A stretch of 64,000 nucleotides of DNA from CAZQVN01 sp964596775 (GTDB lineage: Bacteria > Eisenbacteria > RBG-16-71-46 > JABDJR01 > JAWXBZ01). Location: NCBI GenBank assembly GCA_964596775.1, contig CAZQVN010000015.1, forward strand, positions 17,049 through 81,048. Direction: 5' to 3'. The notes beneath the pieces were generated by a model that saw only the letters and a list, made by a program, of their open reading frames with translations, did not search any database and had not been told where the DNA came from. This document shows, one piece after another, positions 8,853 to 17,721 of this stretch (the stretch's first letter is position 1; every line of letters begins with the position of its first letter). The translations under genes were made by a program, and so were the position numbers.

Positions 8853-9820
8853 CGGAGGACCTCGCGCAGCGCCGATTCCACGCGGCTCGCCGGGATCTCC
8901 GTGAGGCACGTCCTGGGGGACCCCGGAAGCGGACATTCCCGCCGGTAGCAGGGGCTGCATTCGAGATGCAGCGACACGACCGTGCCCTCATCGTCCCCCG
9001 GGCCTGTCCAGCGCGGATTCGTGGATCCGTAGATCCCGACGACCGGGGTGCCCACCGCGCGGGCGAGGTGGAGCAGACCGGAGTCGTTGCCGACGAACCC
9101 GCGGCAGCGCTTCAGGAGTGCTCCGACTTCCGGGAGCGAGAGATCACCGGCGAGAACATGCGCACCGGGGAGCCCGGCTCCTATCTCCTCCAGCACGGCC
9201 GCCTCCGCGGCCGAACCGATGAGCAGGACTCCGGCATCCGCGGAGAGGCGGTCGGCCAGTTCGCGAAACCGCACGGCGGGCCACATCTTCGCCGGGCCGA
9301 AGGCCACGACCGGGGCGAGCGCGTAGAGGTCGCGGCCGGCCGGCAACCGCCCGGCCAGCCAGCGGTCCGCGGCGTCCTCGTCCGCGGCGGAGACCGCGAA
9401 CCGCAGCGGCGGATCCTCCCCCGCGTAACCGAGGGCGGCGGCGAGACCGAGGAAATGCCGGGACTGGTGCACGTCGCGATCCGGACGCGGAACCCTGCGG
9501 GTCAGGAGCGGGCTTCGCCCTTCGCCGGCCCAGCCGACCCTGCGCGGAATGCCCGTCACGCCGAACAGCAGGGCCGAGGAGAGTGACGGGGTGAACAGAA
9601 CCCCGAGGTCGTACCCGGCCCGCCGCAGGCCACCCAGGTCGGGAAGTGAATGGAGCGTGTCGACGAAACCGAGCCGTTCCGCCAGGGCCCGGCAACGGTC
9701 GTGCACCTGCAGCGCGAACCGGGCGTCGGGGAACAGTCGCCGGAAGGCCTCGAGCGCGGGGAGCGCCATGAGGAAATCGCCGATCCAGTTGGGCGCCCGG
9801 ACGACGAACGCGCGGGTCAC
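8849..9820 (-). CDS. waaF: ADP-heptose:LPS heptosyltransferase (GT9)
   Basis: A 323-residue GT9 transferase that adds heptose to the LPS inner core at the cytoplasmic face of the inner membrane. It opens with the family signature RAPNWIGDFLMALPALEAF. The C-terminal half carries the nucleotide-sugar site FVGNDSGLLHLARAVGTPVV and GIYGSTNP. The start is GTG 9820, which overlaps the pspC stop as GTGA; a longer frame upstream is a shadow of the glycosyltransferase-TPR gene. Its place next to gmhB supports a heptose substrate. WaaF rather than WaaC/WaaQ is the best match but is not certain. Confidence 0.88.
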   Translation of the reverse strand: MTRAFVVRAPNWIGDFLMALPALEAFRRLFPDARFALQVHDRCRALAERLGFVDTLHSLPDLGGLRRAGYDLGVLFTPSLSSALLFGVTGIPRRVGWAGEGRSPLLTRRVPRPDRDVHQSRHFLGLAAALGYAGEDPPLRFAVSAADEDAADRWLAGRLPAGRDLYALAPVVAFGPAKMWPAVRFRELADRLSADAGVLLIGSAAEAAVLEEIGAGLPGAHVLAGDLSLPEVGALLKRCRGFVGNDSGLLHLARAVGTPVVGIYGSTNPRWTGPGDDEGTVVSLHLECSPCYRRECPLPGSPRTCLTEIPASRVESALREVLR

Positions 9821-10182
9821 CTCTTGCCCAGGAGAAGGAGCAGTCCGAGGCCGATGATCGCCAGCGGCCAGACCGGACGGTCGGCGATCCACGGGATGAG
9901 CCCGCGGATGAGCGCCACGCTCCCGAGGCCGACCAGGGCCACCCCCAGTGAGGTCAGCAGGTCGCGCGGGAACAGCGGCGCCCGCGCCGCGCCGGATTCG
10001 TCGGGCGCCTCCGGGATCAGGATCCAGGCCAGGGCATAGAGTACGATTCCCGCGCCTCCGACCAGGGTCAGCACGCCGAACCCCAGGCGGACGGGAGCCG
10101 TTTCCGTGTTCAGGTAGTCGGCCAGCCCCGATGCCACCCCGGCCAGCATCCGGTCTTCCGCGGATCGATAGAGTGTGCGCAT
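9817..10182 (-). CDS. PspC domain membrane protein
   Basis: A 121-residue protein beginning LYRSAEDRMLAGVASGLADY, the PspC motif, followed by a PspC-type hydrophobic helix (VRLGFGVLTLVGGAGIVLYALAW is its centre) and two more membrane segments ending in LLLLLGKR. PspC proteins belong to the envelope-stress (phage-shock) network. Here the gene is not with pspA/pspB but leads a waaF-gmhB cluster, coupled by a GTGA overlap. A TAGTAT box lies 6 nt before its ATG, so its mRNA may be leaderless. A link between envelope stress and LPS heptose supply is an inference from this context. Confidence 0.88.
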   Translation of the reverse strand: MRTLYRSAEDRMLAGVASGLADYLNTETAPVRLGFGVLTLVGGAGIVLYALAWILIPEAPDESGAARAPLFPRDLLTSLGVALVGLGSVALIRGLIPWIADRPVWPLAIIGLGLLLLLGKR

Positions 10183-10188
10183 ATCGGG

Positions 10189-10217
10189 ATACTACCTGAG
10201 GCCGTCGAGTTCGCGAA
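10189..10217 (-). promoter_or_regulatory. Candidate leaderless promoter for pspC-waaF-gmhB
   Basis: On the minus strand TTCGCG (10217-10212), 17 nt, then TAGTAT (10194-10189), followed after 6 nt by the pspC ATG. The -10 box includes the TAG stop of the preceding gene. The -35 match is weak (3/6), so this rests mainly on the -10 and its position. Confidence 0.4.
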
Positions 10218-12288
10218 GCATGGCCCGGGCCTGGGAGGCCCGGGGGTCGGTCGGAAAGCGTTCCAGGAAATCCCGGAGACTGGCCCTGGCCGCGGCGTTC
10301 CTCCCCATCTGGATGTGACAGATCGCGCTGGCCAGATACGCCTCGGACAGGCGGGGGTTGGCGGCCATCGCCCGGGCGTATGCGGCGAGCGCCTCGGACC
10401 ACAGTTCCTTCCCCTGGTAGAGCCGGCCCACATTGTAGTGAAGGATCGGATCGTCGGGCGCGATCTGCAGGGCCCGCTGATACCCCTTGAGCGCCGGGAG
10501 ATACTCGCCCCGCCGGGCGCGCAGCGACGCGAGATTCGACAGGCTCATCGGGTCGTCCGGCGCGAGCGCCACGGCGTGTTCGGCCGCGGCCAGGGCCAGA
10601 TCCTCCCGCCCGGCCCGGGAGAACGTGGCACCGAGCGACGTCAGGAAGCGCGCGATCGGCCCCGGATTCTCGATCCGGTTGTAGAAATCCCCGGAAATCG
10701 AGCGGAAGTCGGTGGTCCCCGTCCCCTCCCTGCGCCGGAAAATCCGGATCGGCGACCCGGTCAGCCCGCTGCCCGATTCGAACCCCGCCACCTCGTCGAA
10801 ATCCCGGGCGATGCCGTCGTAGAACGCGGCCTGGGCCGGGTACTCGCGCGGTTGGTCGAGATACCGGTTGTACTGGGCCCCCGACAGGACGACGTACTCG
10901 AACGGCGCGTAGTAGGGCAGGCTGTAGGCCGGGTCGTAGAGATGCGGGTGGACCGAGTCGAACGGAATCAGGAAGAGGGTCAGGCTGTCGGCCGCGCTCT
11001 CGATGGAATAGCGCTCGGCCGCCGTCAGGGCTCCGCGCGGAATGTTCTCGATCGCCCAGGCCGAGGCCGCGCTCTGGGTTGTGGGCAGCGACCGCCACTC
11101 CCCTTCCCGCCACAGTCGACCCGCCGAAGGGAGGGCCATGAGCAGCGCGAGCCCCACGCCGAGAACCGGCGCCGGGCGGGCACGCCCGAACAGGCCGCCG
11201 ACCAGCGCCACGAGCACCGGAAGGACGAGGAGAATGTACCGGTCCGCGGAAACGCGCCACGAGCCGATGAACAGGAGCCCGGTCAGCGCGAACAGGACGG
11301 TGATCCGCGCGGCCCGGCCGCCGCGCACGAGAAGGAACACAAGCGCGGCAAGGACGGCGACCAGCCCCGGCCAGGCGAAGGCGCGGGGCAGGACGTCGGT
11401 GACGTAGCGGATCAGGGCCAGCTCGCGGGAGGTCCCGAAGTGACCGGTGGACATGTGATGCCGCTCGAACGCCACCGCGGACACGGCGTCCGGGAGGTCG
11501 AAGATCACGAACGGCGACGTGGCCGCGAACGCCAGGAACGCGAACAGCAGCGCCTGTCCCCAGTCGCGGCGGGAGCTCTTCGTCACCGCGAGGGAAGCGG
11601 CCAGCGGAACCATCAGCCAGGCCCCCGGATACTTGCACGACGCGGCGAGTCCCACCCAGACCGCGGCGCGGCGAATCGAGCCGAGCCTGGCCCTGTACCT
11701 GGCGGGATCGCCGTTGAAAGGCCCCGGCCCGTGGTCGAGCGTGTCGAGGATGCAGGCCAGCGCCATGGAACCGGCGAACGCCAGCGGAATGTCCGTGCCG
11801 ATGAAGCGCGCCTGGGCGGCAAAGACCGGATTGGCGGCGAGCAGGACCGCCGCGGCCATCCCGCCCCCCGCCCCGCCGAGCCGGCGCCCGATCCGCCACA
11901 CGGGATAGACGGTCGCCGCGGCGATCACCGCCGTCGTCCAGCGCGCCGCCATGACGAACTGCGGAAGGTCCGCGACCAGCGCCGCCCGGAACTCGTTGAG
12001 CCCCGACCAGGCTCCCCCGGCGATTCCGACCAGGTACATCACCGCCTGGACCACCCACTGCACGTAGAAGGACAGGTGCGGGTAGTTGTAGAAGCGGGGA
12101 TTCAGCGTGAAGGAGCCGGACGATGCGCCCCAGAACTCGATCGACTTCCGCAGCGGCGTGGCTTCCTCGCCGAGCCCGGGGAGCCCCCACGAGAGCCCGC
12201 GCGACACCGACAGGAGCAGGAGCGCCGCGAGAACCGCCACCCCGACATGCTCGGCCCGGCGGACCGGCGGATCAGAAGTCGGCGCCAA
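10192..12288 (-). CDS. Membrane glycosyltransferase (GT39/ArnT-like) with C-terminal TPRs
   Basis: A 698-residue fusion. Residues about 1-400 hold some ten membrane helices and resemble GT-C transferases of the PMT/ArnT group, which move sugars from polyprenyl phosphates to lipid or protein on the periplasmic side. The first periplasmic loop includes NPRFYNYPHLSFYVQW, matching the conserved loop of this group. A periplasmic region (about 400-545) leads to at least three TPRs (about 545-690, e.g. PMSLSNLASLRARRGEYLPA and PILHYNVGRLYQGKELWSEA). TPRs may bind a protein acceptor. The start is uncertain: TTG 12288 overlaps the upstream gene by 17 nt and no better ATG is in frame. It is probably transcribed with the upstream barrel protein gene. 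Confidence 0.8.
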   Translation of the reverse strand: MAPTSDPPVRRAEHVGVAVLAALLLLSVSRGLSWGLPGLGEEATPLRKSIEFWGASSGSFTLNPRFYNYPHLSFYVQWVVQAVMYLVGIAGGAWSGLNEFRAALVADLPQFVMAARWTTAVIAAATVYPVWRIGRRLGGAGGGMAAAVLLAANPVFAAQARFIGTDIPLAFAGSMALACILDTLDHGPGPFNGDPARYRARLGSIRRAAVWVGLAASCKYPGAWLMVPLAASLAVTKSSRRDWGQALLFAFLAFAATSPFVIFDLPDAVSAVAFERHHMSTGHFGTSRELALIRYVTDVLPRAFAWPGLVAVLAALVFLLVRGGRAARITVLFALTGLLFIGSWRVSADRYILLVLPVLVALVGGLFGRARPAPVLGVGLALLMALPSAGRLWREGEWRSLPTTQSAASAWAIENIPRGALTAAERYSIESAADSLTLFLIPFDSVHPHLYDPAYSLPYYAPFEYVVLSGAQYNRYLDQPREYPAQAAFYDGIARDFDEVAGFESGSGLTGSPIRIFRRREGTGTTDFRSISGDFYNRIENPGPIARFLTSLGATFSRAGREDLALAAAEHAVALAPDDPMSLSNLASLRARRGEYLPALKGYQRALQIAPDDPILHYNVGRLYQGKELWSEALAAYARAMAANPRLSEAYLASAICHIQMGRNAAARASLRDFLERFPTDPRASQARAMLRELDGLR

Positions 12289-15200
12289 GAGAAAAGAAGT
12301 GGAGCGCGTGCCCCAGGTTCTCGTCCAGGTTCGTGGGCTGGGCCACGTCGTAGCGGAGAATCAGGAATCCGAGCCCCATCCGGAGACCGACTCCGTACGC
12401 GGCCGTCAGGTCGTTGAGCCGGAATCCCCCGTCGCTCGTGAACGGCCGGAACTCCGTCTTGCGGTTGTCGAGGTTGTATCCCCAGCCGGCGCCGGCGTCG
12501 AAGAACACCGCGCCGCGGATGCTCGGCCAGCTGAACGGAAGCGGAAACGCCGTGTTGAGCCGGTCGATGAACGGAAAACGGAACTCGAGATTCGTGAACG
12601 CCAGGTGTGATCCTTCGGTGACGCCGTAGTCCACGCTGCGCAGCGTGTACGGGCCGCCGACCCGGAAGATCTGGGGATCGTGCCCGGCGCTTGTGGCTCC
12701 GAGCAGGCGCCAGGCCAGCGAGTAGCGCCGCGACAGGCTCCGGTACGTCCGGTAGTCGAGAATCGCGTTCGTGAAGCGAAGGTCCCCCTCGGCGTGGTCG
12801 ACGGACAGGCGGGCGCGCGTACCGTCGATCGGTCCGATGCTCCCGTACACCGCGGTGTCCCGGACCAGCGCCGCGCCGGGCTGCACGTAGAAACTCGTTC
12901 CAAGGTTGCGGAGAACGAACTCGTCGTTCGTATAGAATCCGTAGCGGATCACCTTCTCGTTGATGGCCACCCCGGCCACGCTGAACTCCACCCGGTTGAA
13001 CTTGCTGAACGGGCGGGACAGGAACAGTTCCGCCCCGCGGTACACGAAACTCTGGAAGTCCTCCGAGGTCTGGCGGGTGGCCAGGTAGAAATCATTCCGG
13101 TACTGGAACAGCGCCGCGCCGAAGTTCGTGCGCCGCGACTGGTCCGTGTACTGGACGAGAACGTCGCTGTCGAGAAGGGAACCGTAGATGCCCGCCGCGA
13201 TCAGGACGTTCTTGTTTCCGAGAATGTCGCTGAACGAGAGGATCGCCTGGCCCGCCAGGCCCGCGTTGGATCCGAAGAGCGCCGAGGTCGACGCCACGTC
13301 GCGCGTGAGTTTCGTCTTGTAGGGCGTGTGCCGGAAATCGGAACTGTCGGGGAGCGTCATCAGCGCCGCGCGGAGCGAATCGACGTTCACGCTCACGTCC
13401 ACCGATTCGGACAACGCAAGCCTGCGCAGGCCGGAGGACGGCAGGTCCCCGGGCGGGTGCCGCCTGTCCCGGTCGCCGAAAAACGCCAGGTCCTTCGTGG
13501 AGTCCGGCGGAGCCTGAACCACCGGCGGAACATCCATGGCCACGCGCCCGAGGCCGCCGGGCTCGCCCCGCACCGGCTGCCCGAACACGAACACCGGAGC
13601 CAGCGTATCCGCGGCCGCCGGACCGGCGGCGATCGGCGACGGCGGGGGCGGCGGGTCCGCGGGCTTCACGGCGGGCAGCTGGAACGGATCCTTGACCGCG
13701 TAGAGATCCCATCCGGCACGCTGGAAAGCGGAAAAGATCAGCCGCCGCCCGTCGCGCGACACGGTCACCGGCGGCGATCCGTTCGTGATCCCCGACACCC
13801 CGGTGAGAAGGTCGGAGATCTGGCGCACCTCCCCCGACGCGCGGTTCAGCACGTAGAGGTTCGTGATGCCCGACCGGTCGGACACGAAGAGGATTTCCCC
13901 CCCGTCCGGCGACCAGTGCGGCGAGATGTTCTTGCCGGCCTGGGCGGGAAGCGCGGTGATCTCCCCCGTGGTCGCGTCGCACAGCGCGATCTGCTCCGGG
14001 GCAAAGTGCAGGGCATCGAAGTCCGTGTCGCCGAAGCGGTCGGTGGAAAAGACGAGCGTGGTTCCGTCGGGGGACCAGCGCGGATCCATGTCCGCGAAGC
14101 GGTCCGCCGTCAACCGGACCAGGTTGCTTCCGTCGGCGTCCACGACATAGAGATCGGACTGCCCGCCCGCGTACCCGGTGAACGCGAGTTTCGACCCGTC
14201 CGGCGACCAGCACGGGGAGGTGATGGCATCGAGCTCCCTCGGCTGGATCCTGCCGATCTTCTTCTTTTTCCGCGTGTCGATGATGTACAGCGCGTCGCGG
14301 GCACCCGACTTGGCCGGAAACGCCACGCGCGTTCCGTCGGGCGACCAGTCGATGGCGCTCGTGAAGAATCGCAGCGCCTCGTACTCCGCGGTCCTCTCCC
14401 CCTTGACCAGCCGGCCGAGGTCCTTTCCGTCGATCGCGGAAGCCAGGTAGAGACTGGTCGCCAGGCCGCGGTCGCTGATGTAGGCCACCTTGTCCCCGGT
14501 CGGGGATACGGCGGGCACGACGTTGAAGTTCGAACCGTCCTTTTCGTGATTCGTCAGCCGGCGGCCGAAGTCGGACACCTTCTGGTAGCGCGCGATCTGC
14601 GGCAGGTAGGTGACGCGGAGGTCCTGCAGCCAGTCCTCGGAAAGCCGCTCCAGCGTGATCCCGGTCACGTACTCGATCGCCCGGCCGGCATTGTGAACCT
14701 GGGCCGTCTTGCGGAGGATCTGGCCGACCTTTTCCTCGCCGAAGCGCCGCGCGATGTACTCCCAGACCGACTGGCCAAAACGGTAGGCGCGGATGTCCCA
14801 TACGTAGTCCATCTGCGTCAGCGGAACGAGATACCCCTGGAGCGCTCCGTCCCGCAGCCACATTTCCGTGTTCGCGTCGACGCCGCCGAGAGACAGGTAC
14901 TCCGCCATCCCCTCCATGAACCATCCGGGCGGCTGATAGGAAAACGGGTTGGCGAACGGACTCTGGTTCCTGCCGAAGAGGATGTCCACCTGGAACGCGT
15001 GGACGAGCTCGTGGGACAGTACGTGCTCCAGTTCCGCGTAGGACCCGGTGAACGGCAGGAACACCCGCTGCTTGAGGAACTCGGTGACGCCCCCGGTGCC
15101 CTCGTCGATCTGGTCGGGAAGGATGTTCGTTTCCTGGAACTGGCTGTGCGATGCGTAGAGAACGAGGGGGATCGGCTTCGTGAACTCGTGGCGCAGCACG

Positions 15201-15424
15201 TGCGCCAGCCGGGCATAGCTGCGTTCGGCCATGCGGGCGGCATCGACGGCGGCCTCGCGCTCCGAGTCGTAGTAGTACACGTGGAAGTGTTCCGTCTCGA
15301 GCACGCTCCACTTGAAATTCGTGTAATGAACCTTGTTTTTTCCGAAGTACTGCGCGGAAGCGCCCTGGGGCGAGATGGACAGAAGCATCAGGGCGGCGGT
15401 GAGTCCCAGCAGGGATGATCGCAT
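12272..15424 (-). CDS. HExxH peptidase-like / TolB-type propeller / Omp85-like barrel fusion
   Basis: A 1050-residue exported protein. The ATG at 15424 is chosen because a GAGGGG site sits 4 nt before it and a signal peptide (1-24, ending ASA) follows. Residues about 30-250 look like a peptidase MA-like (gluzincin) domain: HELVH at 138-142 and, later, WFMEGMAEYLSLGG with a candidate third ligand Glu. Residues about 290-620 hold five or six PD40/TolB strands with WSPDG repeats (e.g. WSPDGTRVAF and WSPDGGEILFVSDR). After a Pro-rich linker, about 690-1050 is a bacterial surface antigen (D15/Omp85-like) barrel that includes FFDAGAGWGY and ends in Phe. It should span the outer membrane with the protease and propeller in the periplasm. 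Substrate and activity are unknown. Confidence 0.82.
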   Translation of the reverse strand: MRSSLLGLTAALMLLSISPQGASAQYFGKNKVHYTNFKWSVLETEHFHVYYYDSEREAAVDAARMAERSYARLAHVLRHEFTKPIPLVLYASHSQFQETNILPDQIDEGTGGVTEFLKQRVFLPFTGSYAELEHVLSHELVHAFQVDILFGRNQSPFANPFSYQPPGWFMEGMAEYLSLGGVDANTEMWLRDGALQGYLVPLTQMDYVWDIRAYRFGQSVWEYIARRFGEEKVGQILRKTAQVHNAGRAIEYVTGITLERLSEDWLQDLRVTYLPQIARYQKVSDFGRRLTNHEKDGSNFNVVPAVSPTGDKVAYISDRGLATSLYLASAIDGKDLGRLVKGERTAEYEALRFFTSAIDWSPDGTRVAFPAKSGARDALYIIDTRKKKKIGRIQPRELDAITSPCWSPDGSKLAFTGYAGGQSDLYVVDADGSNLVRLTADRFADMDPRWSPDGTTLVFSTDRFGDTDFDALHFAPEQIALCDATTGEITALPAQAGKNISPHWSPDGGEILFVSDRSGITNLYVLNRASGEVRQISDLLTGVSGITNGSPPVTVSRDGRRLIFSAFQRAGWDLYAVKDPFQLPAVKPADPPPPPSPIAAGPAAADTLAPVFVFGQPVRGEPGGLGRVAMDVPPVVQAPPDSTKDLAFFGDRDRRHPPGDLPSSGLRRLALSESVDVSVNVDSLRAALMTLPDSSDFRHTPYKTKLTRDVASTSALFGSNAGLAGQAILSFSDILGNKNVLIAAGIYGSLLDSDVLVQYTDQSRRTNFGAALFQYRNDFYLATRQTSEDFQSFVYRGAELFLSRPFSKFNRVEFSVAGVAINEKVIRYGFYTNDEFVLRNLGTSFYVQPGAALVRDTAVYGSIGPIDGTRARLSVDHAEGDLRFTNAILDYRTYRSLSRRYSLAWRLLGATSAGHDPQIFRVGGPYTLRSVDYGVTEGSHLAFTNLEFRFPFIDRLNTAFPLPFSWPSIRGAVFFDAGAGWGYNLDNRKTEFRPFTSDGGFRLNDLTAAYGVGLRMGLGFLILRYDVAQPTNLDENLGHALHFFSLGADF

Positions 15425-15470
15425 TGAACCCCTCGTGATTTGAACCGGGCAGCCGGCACCTGTGAAAAAC

Positions 15471-15500
15471 ATTATAGGAAGCCTTCTCCCGCCCCGTCAA
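15471..15500 (-). promoter_or_regulatory. Strong sigma-70-type promoter for the peptidase-propeller-barrel gene
   Basis: On the minus strand TTGACG (15500-15495), 18 nt, TATAAT (15476-15471). The predicted start near 15464 gives a leader of about 40 nt with a GAGGGG Shine-Dalgarno site before ATG 15424. This is the best -10 match in the window together with a near-perfect -35. Confidence 0.7.
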
Positions 15501-15507
15501 GGAACGC

Positions 15508-15513
15508 TAGAAT
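15508..15513 (+). promoter_or_regulatory. Candidate -10 box of a near-leaderless transcript
   Basis: TAGAAT on the plus strand lies 8 nt before the GTG at 15522. No Shine-Dalgarno site is seen there and no good -35 lies 16-18 nt upstream. It is listed because the same TANNNT placement recurs at four or five other starts in the window. Confidence 0.3.
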
Positions 15514-15521
15514 GGGCGGCC

Positions 15522-17594
15522 GTGAAACCGAAACTCGATCTGCCCTGGGCACTCGTTGCCGCGGTCCTCGCCGCGCTGTACTTCACCGCCATGCTGCTCG
15601 GCACGGACGGACACCTGTCCCTGCCTCTCGACGATGCGTTCATCTTCTTCCAGTACGCGCGCGAAGCGGCGGCCGGACATCCGTTTCAGTATAACGGCAC
15701 GGATGCTCCGTCGGGCGGAGTCACCAGCGTTTCGGCGATGCTCCTCTACACCCTCGGATACCTGGGCGGGTTTCGCGGCGATGCCATGATCCCCTTCGCG
15801 TTCCTGATCGGCGCGATCGGCCTGTACCTCACGCTCTCGGGAGCGCACCGGCTGGGCCGCGCGGCCGGACTCGAAAATCCCGGGTGGGCCCCGCTGTTCA
15901 TCGCTCTCAACGGCCCGCTCCTCTGGGGCCTGTTCGCCGGAATGGATCTTCCGCTGTACGTGGCCGCCCTGGTGCTCACCCTGGCTTCGTGGGCAGAGGA
16001 AGCCCGCGCCGGTTCCGGACGCACCCGGACGATCGTGTGGGGTTCCCTCTGCGCGGCCAGCCGGGCCGAGGGGCTCACGTTCGGAGTTCTCCTGTCCGTG
16101 CTGCTGCTCATCGAGGCCCGTGACGCCGCACCCCGCCGCCGGTTTTCGGGGCTGATTCCCCTTGCCGCGGGAGTGGTTCCGTCGCTCGTGCTCCTGGCCT
16201 TTACCGGTCATCCGAGCCCGACGTCACTGTCGGTCAAGGGGATTCTGGGAGTGCCCGGGCAGGACATCGGGAGCTGGCTGGCCACCGCCACCGGCTATTT
16301 CGCCGCGGCGGTCCGCGGCATCTTCCTCGGGCTGGAGAGCGCCGATCCGGGGCGGCTTCAGGCCAACAACGGGTCGGGCATTCCGCTCTACCTCGCCCCG
16401 CTGACGCTGCTCCTGACGCTGGCCGGCGCCCTGCCCGGCGCCGCGGCGGAAGCCGCGAAGCGGCGGCCGGGGCCGTTCCTCCTTTCCCTGCTCATGTTTG
16501 CCGCGGGCCTGGCCGCCGCGGCCCTCGTGGTTCCGCGCACCTGGCACTGGCACCGGTACCTGATCCCCCTGTACGCGATCGTTCTCCCCTTTGCGGCACT
16601 CGGTCTCGAGCGGGTCCTCGCCGCGCTGTCCCGGCTTGCTCCGGAAGCCCCCGTCACGGCGCTGAAGAAGGCCGGCCTCCTGGCCTACGTGGTTCTGGCC
16701 CTCCCGGGATCGGTCTACTTTCTGTTGGCCTATGCCCAGAACTCGGCCGATATTCATTATCAGCAGAAGGCTCTGGCCCTGTGGACCCGGGACAACCTTC
16801 CGCCGGGTGAAACAATGGCGGTCAACGACGCGGGGGCACTCCGCTACTACGGAAACCGGACCATTCTCGACCTGGAGGGGCTTATTTCTCCGCAGATGAC
16901 GGAATCGCGGCGCAACGGATCCGGCTCGCTCTATGAGGCGCTGGAAAGAATGCCCGACGCCACCCGGCCGAACTGGCTGGTCGTCTACCCGAACTGGTAC
17001 GACGCCGCGTTCCTCCGGCCGCACCGCCTCGTTCATCAGCGGCGGATTCATCGACAGACCATTGCCGGGGGCAACCCGATGAACGTGTACCAGGCCGACT
17101 GGTCGCTGGCCAACAGCGGCAACGCCGTCACCGCCCCGGCCGTCCTCGCACGGGTGGCCGGCCTGCAGCTCGCGGACCGGCTCGATGTCGGCGACGTCGA
17201 GGACGAGCACCGGCACGCGTACCGTTTCCGTTCCGTCGAGGGGCAGTACCAGGGGCTTCTCGTCATCGAAAATTCCGCGGCGGGCGCCCCCGAAGTGATG
17301 GACGGCGGGCGCGGCATCACCCGTGACGAGACGTTTCTTCTGCGCGGCCTGACGGCCGGTCGCGATGCCTGCCTGGTCCTCCGATCCCATTCGGCGTTCC
17401 GTGTCCGGATTGCCGTGAACGGGGTCGACGCCGGCGAGTGGCTGGAGACGGGAAAACCGGGCCCCAACTGGACGGAATCCGTTTACGTGATTCCGGGATC
17501 CATGATTACGGCGCCCACGGCCGGGATCACCGTTTCCGCGGCCGAGCCGCACGTGACCGCCTATTCCGCGTTCCACTACTGGATCTACCAGTGA
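15522..17594 (+). CDS. Multi-pass membrane glycosyltransferase-like protein (GT-C type)
   Basis: A 690-residue protein with about ten membrane helices in its first 410 residues and a soluble C-terminal part. The first periplasmic loop reads LPLDDAFIFFQYAREAAAGH, the DD-x-(Y/F)I motif of polyprenyl-phosphate-sugar-dependent GT-C transferases. The C-terminal 280 residues begin with an NxxPPGETMAVNDAGALRYY segment and end in a beta-rich region, a layout common in these proteins. GTG 15522 is preferred; an in-frame GTG at 15462 would overlap the promoter of the divergent gene. Sugar and acceptor are unknown. It resembles the glycosyltransferase-TPR protein at 10192-12288 only in fold. Confidence 0.78.
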   Translation: MKPKLDLPWALVAAVLAALYFTAMLLGTDGHLSLPLDDAFIFFQYAREAAAGHPFQYNGTDAPSGGVTSVSAMLLYTLGYLGGFRGDAMIPFAFLIGAIGLYLTLSGAHRLGRAAGLENPGWAPLFIALNGPLLWGLFAGMDLPLYVAALVLTLASWAEEARAGSGRTRTIVWGSLCAASRAEGLTFGVLLSVLLLIEARDAAPRRRFSGLIPLAAGVVPSLVLLAFTGHPSPTSLSVKGILGVPGQDIGSWLATATGYFAAAVRGIFLGLESADPGRLQANNGSGIPLYLAPLTLLLTLAGALPGAAAEAAKRRPGPFLLSLLMFAAGLAAAALVVPRTWHWHRYLIPLYAIVLPFAALGLERVLAALSRLAPEAPVTALKKAGLLAYVVLALPGSVYFLLAYAQNSADIHYQQKALALWTRDNLPPGETMAVNDAGALRYYGNRTILDLEGLISPQMTESRRNGSGSLYEALERMPDATRPNWLVVYPNWYDAAFLRPHRLVHQRRIHRQTIAGGNPMNVYQADWSLANSGNAVTAPAVLARVAGLQLADRLDVGDVEDEHRHAYRFRSVEGQYQGLLVIENSAAGAPEVMDGGRGITRDETFLLRGLTAGRDACLVLRSHSAFRVRIAVNGVDAGEWLETGKPGPNWTESVYVIPGSMITAPTAGITVSAAEPHVTAYSAFHYWIYQ

Positions 17595-17635
17595 TGGAGA
17601 CAACTTTTTACATCACCAAGTGTCCTTTTTTGAAC

Positions 17636-17662
17636 AAGTTGGAACTTTGCGTGGTCTATACT
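17636..17662 (+). promoter_or_regulatory. Palindrome and -10 box upstream of ctpA
   Basis: The palindrome AAGTT-GG-AACTT (17636-17647) lies 9 nt before TATACT (17657-17662), a good -10 box. TTGAAC (17630-17635) could serve as a -35 but the spacing of 21 nt is long, so an activator may be needed. The palindrome overlaps the -35 region and could be an operator. The rest of the 17595-17721 gap holds GTGATG...CATCAC (17591-17616) followed by T6, a weak terminator candidate for the gene before it. Confidence 0.35.
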
Positions 17663-17721
17663 CATCGTAACGGCAACGTTCAGAACGTCCGCTTCGTTCC
17701 ATCCTCGCTGGAGGTTTTTTG

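Noticed and set aside
10315..15418. Very long open frames on the plus strand opposite the glycosyltransferase-TPR and protease-barrel genes
   Set aside because: They encode Arg/Gly/Pro-rich, low-complexity sequence without motifs and exist because GC-rich codons leave few stops in the antisense frame.
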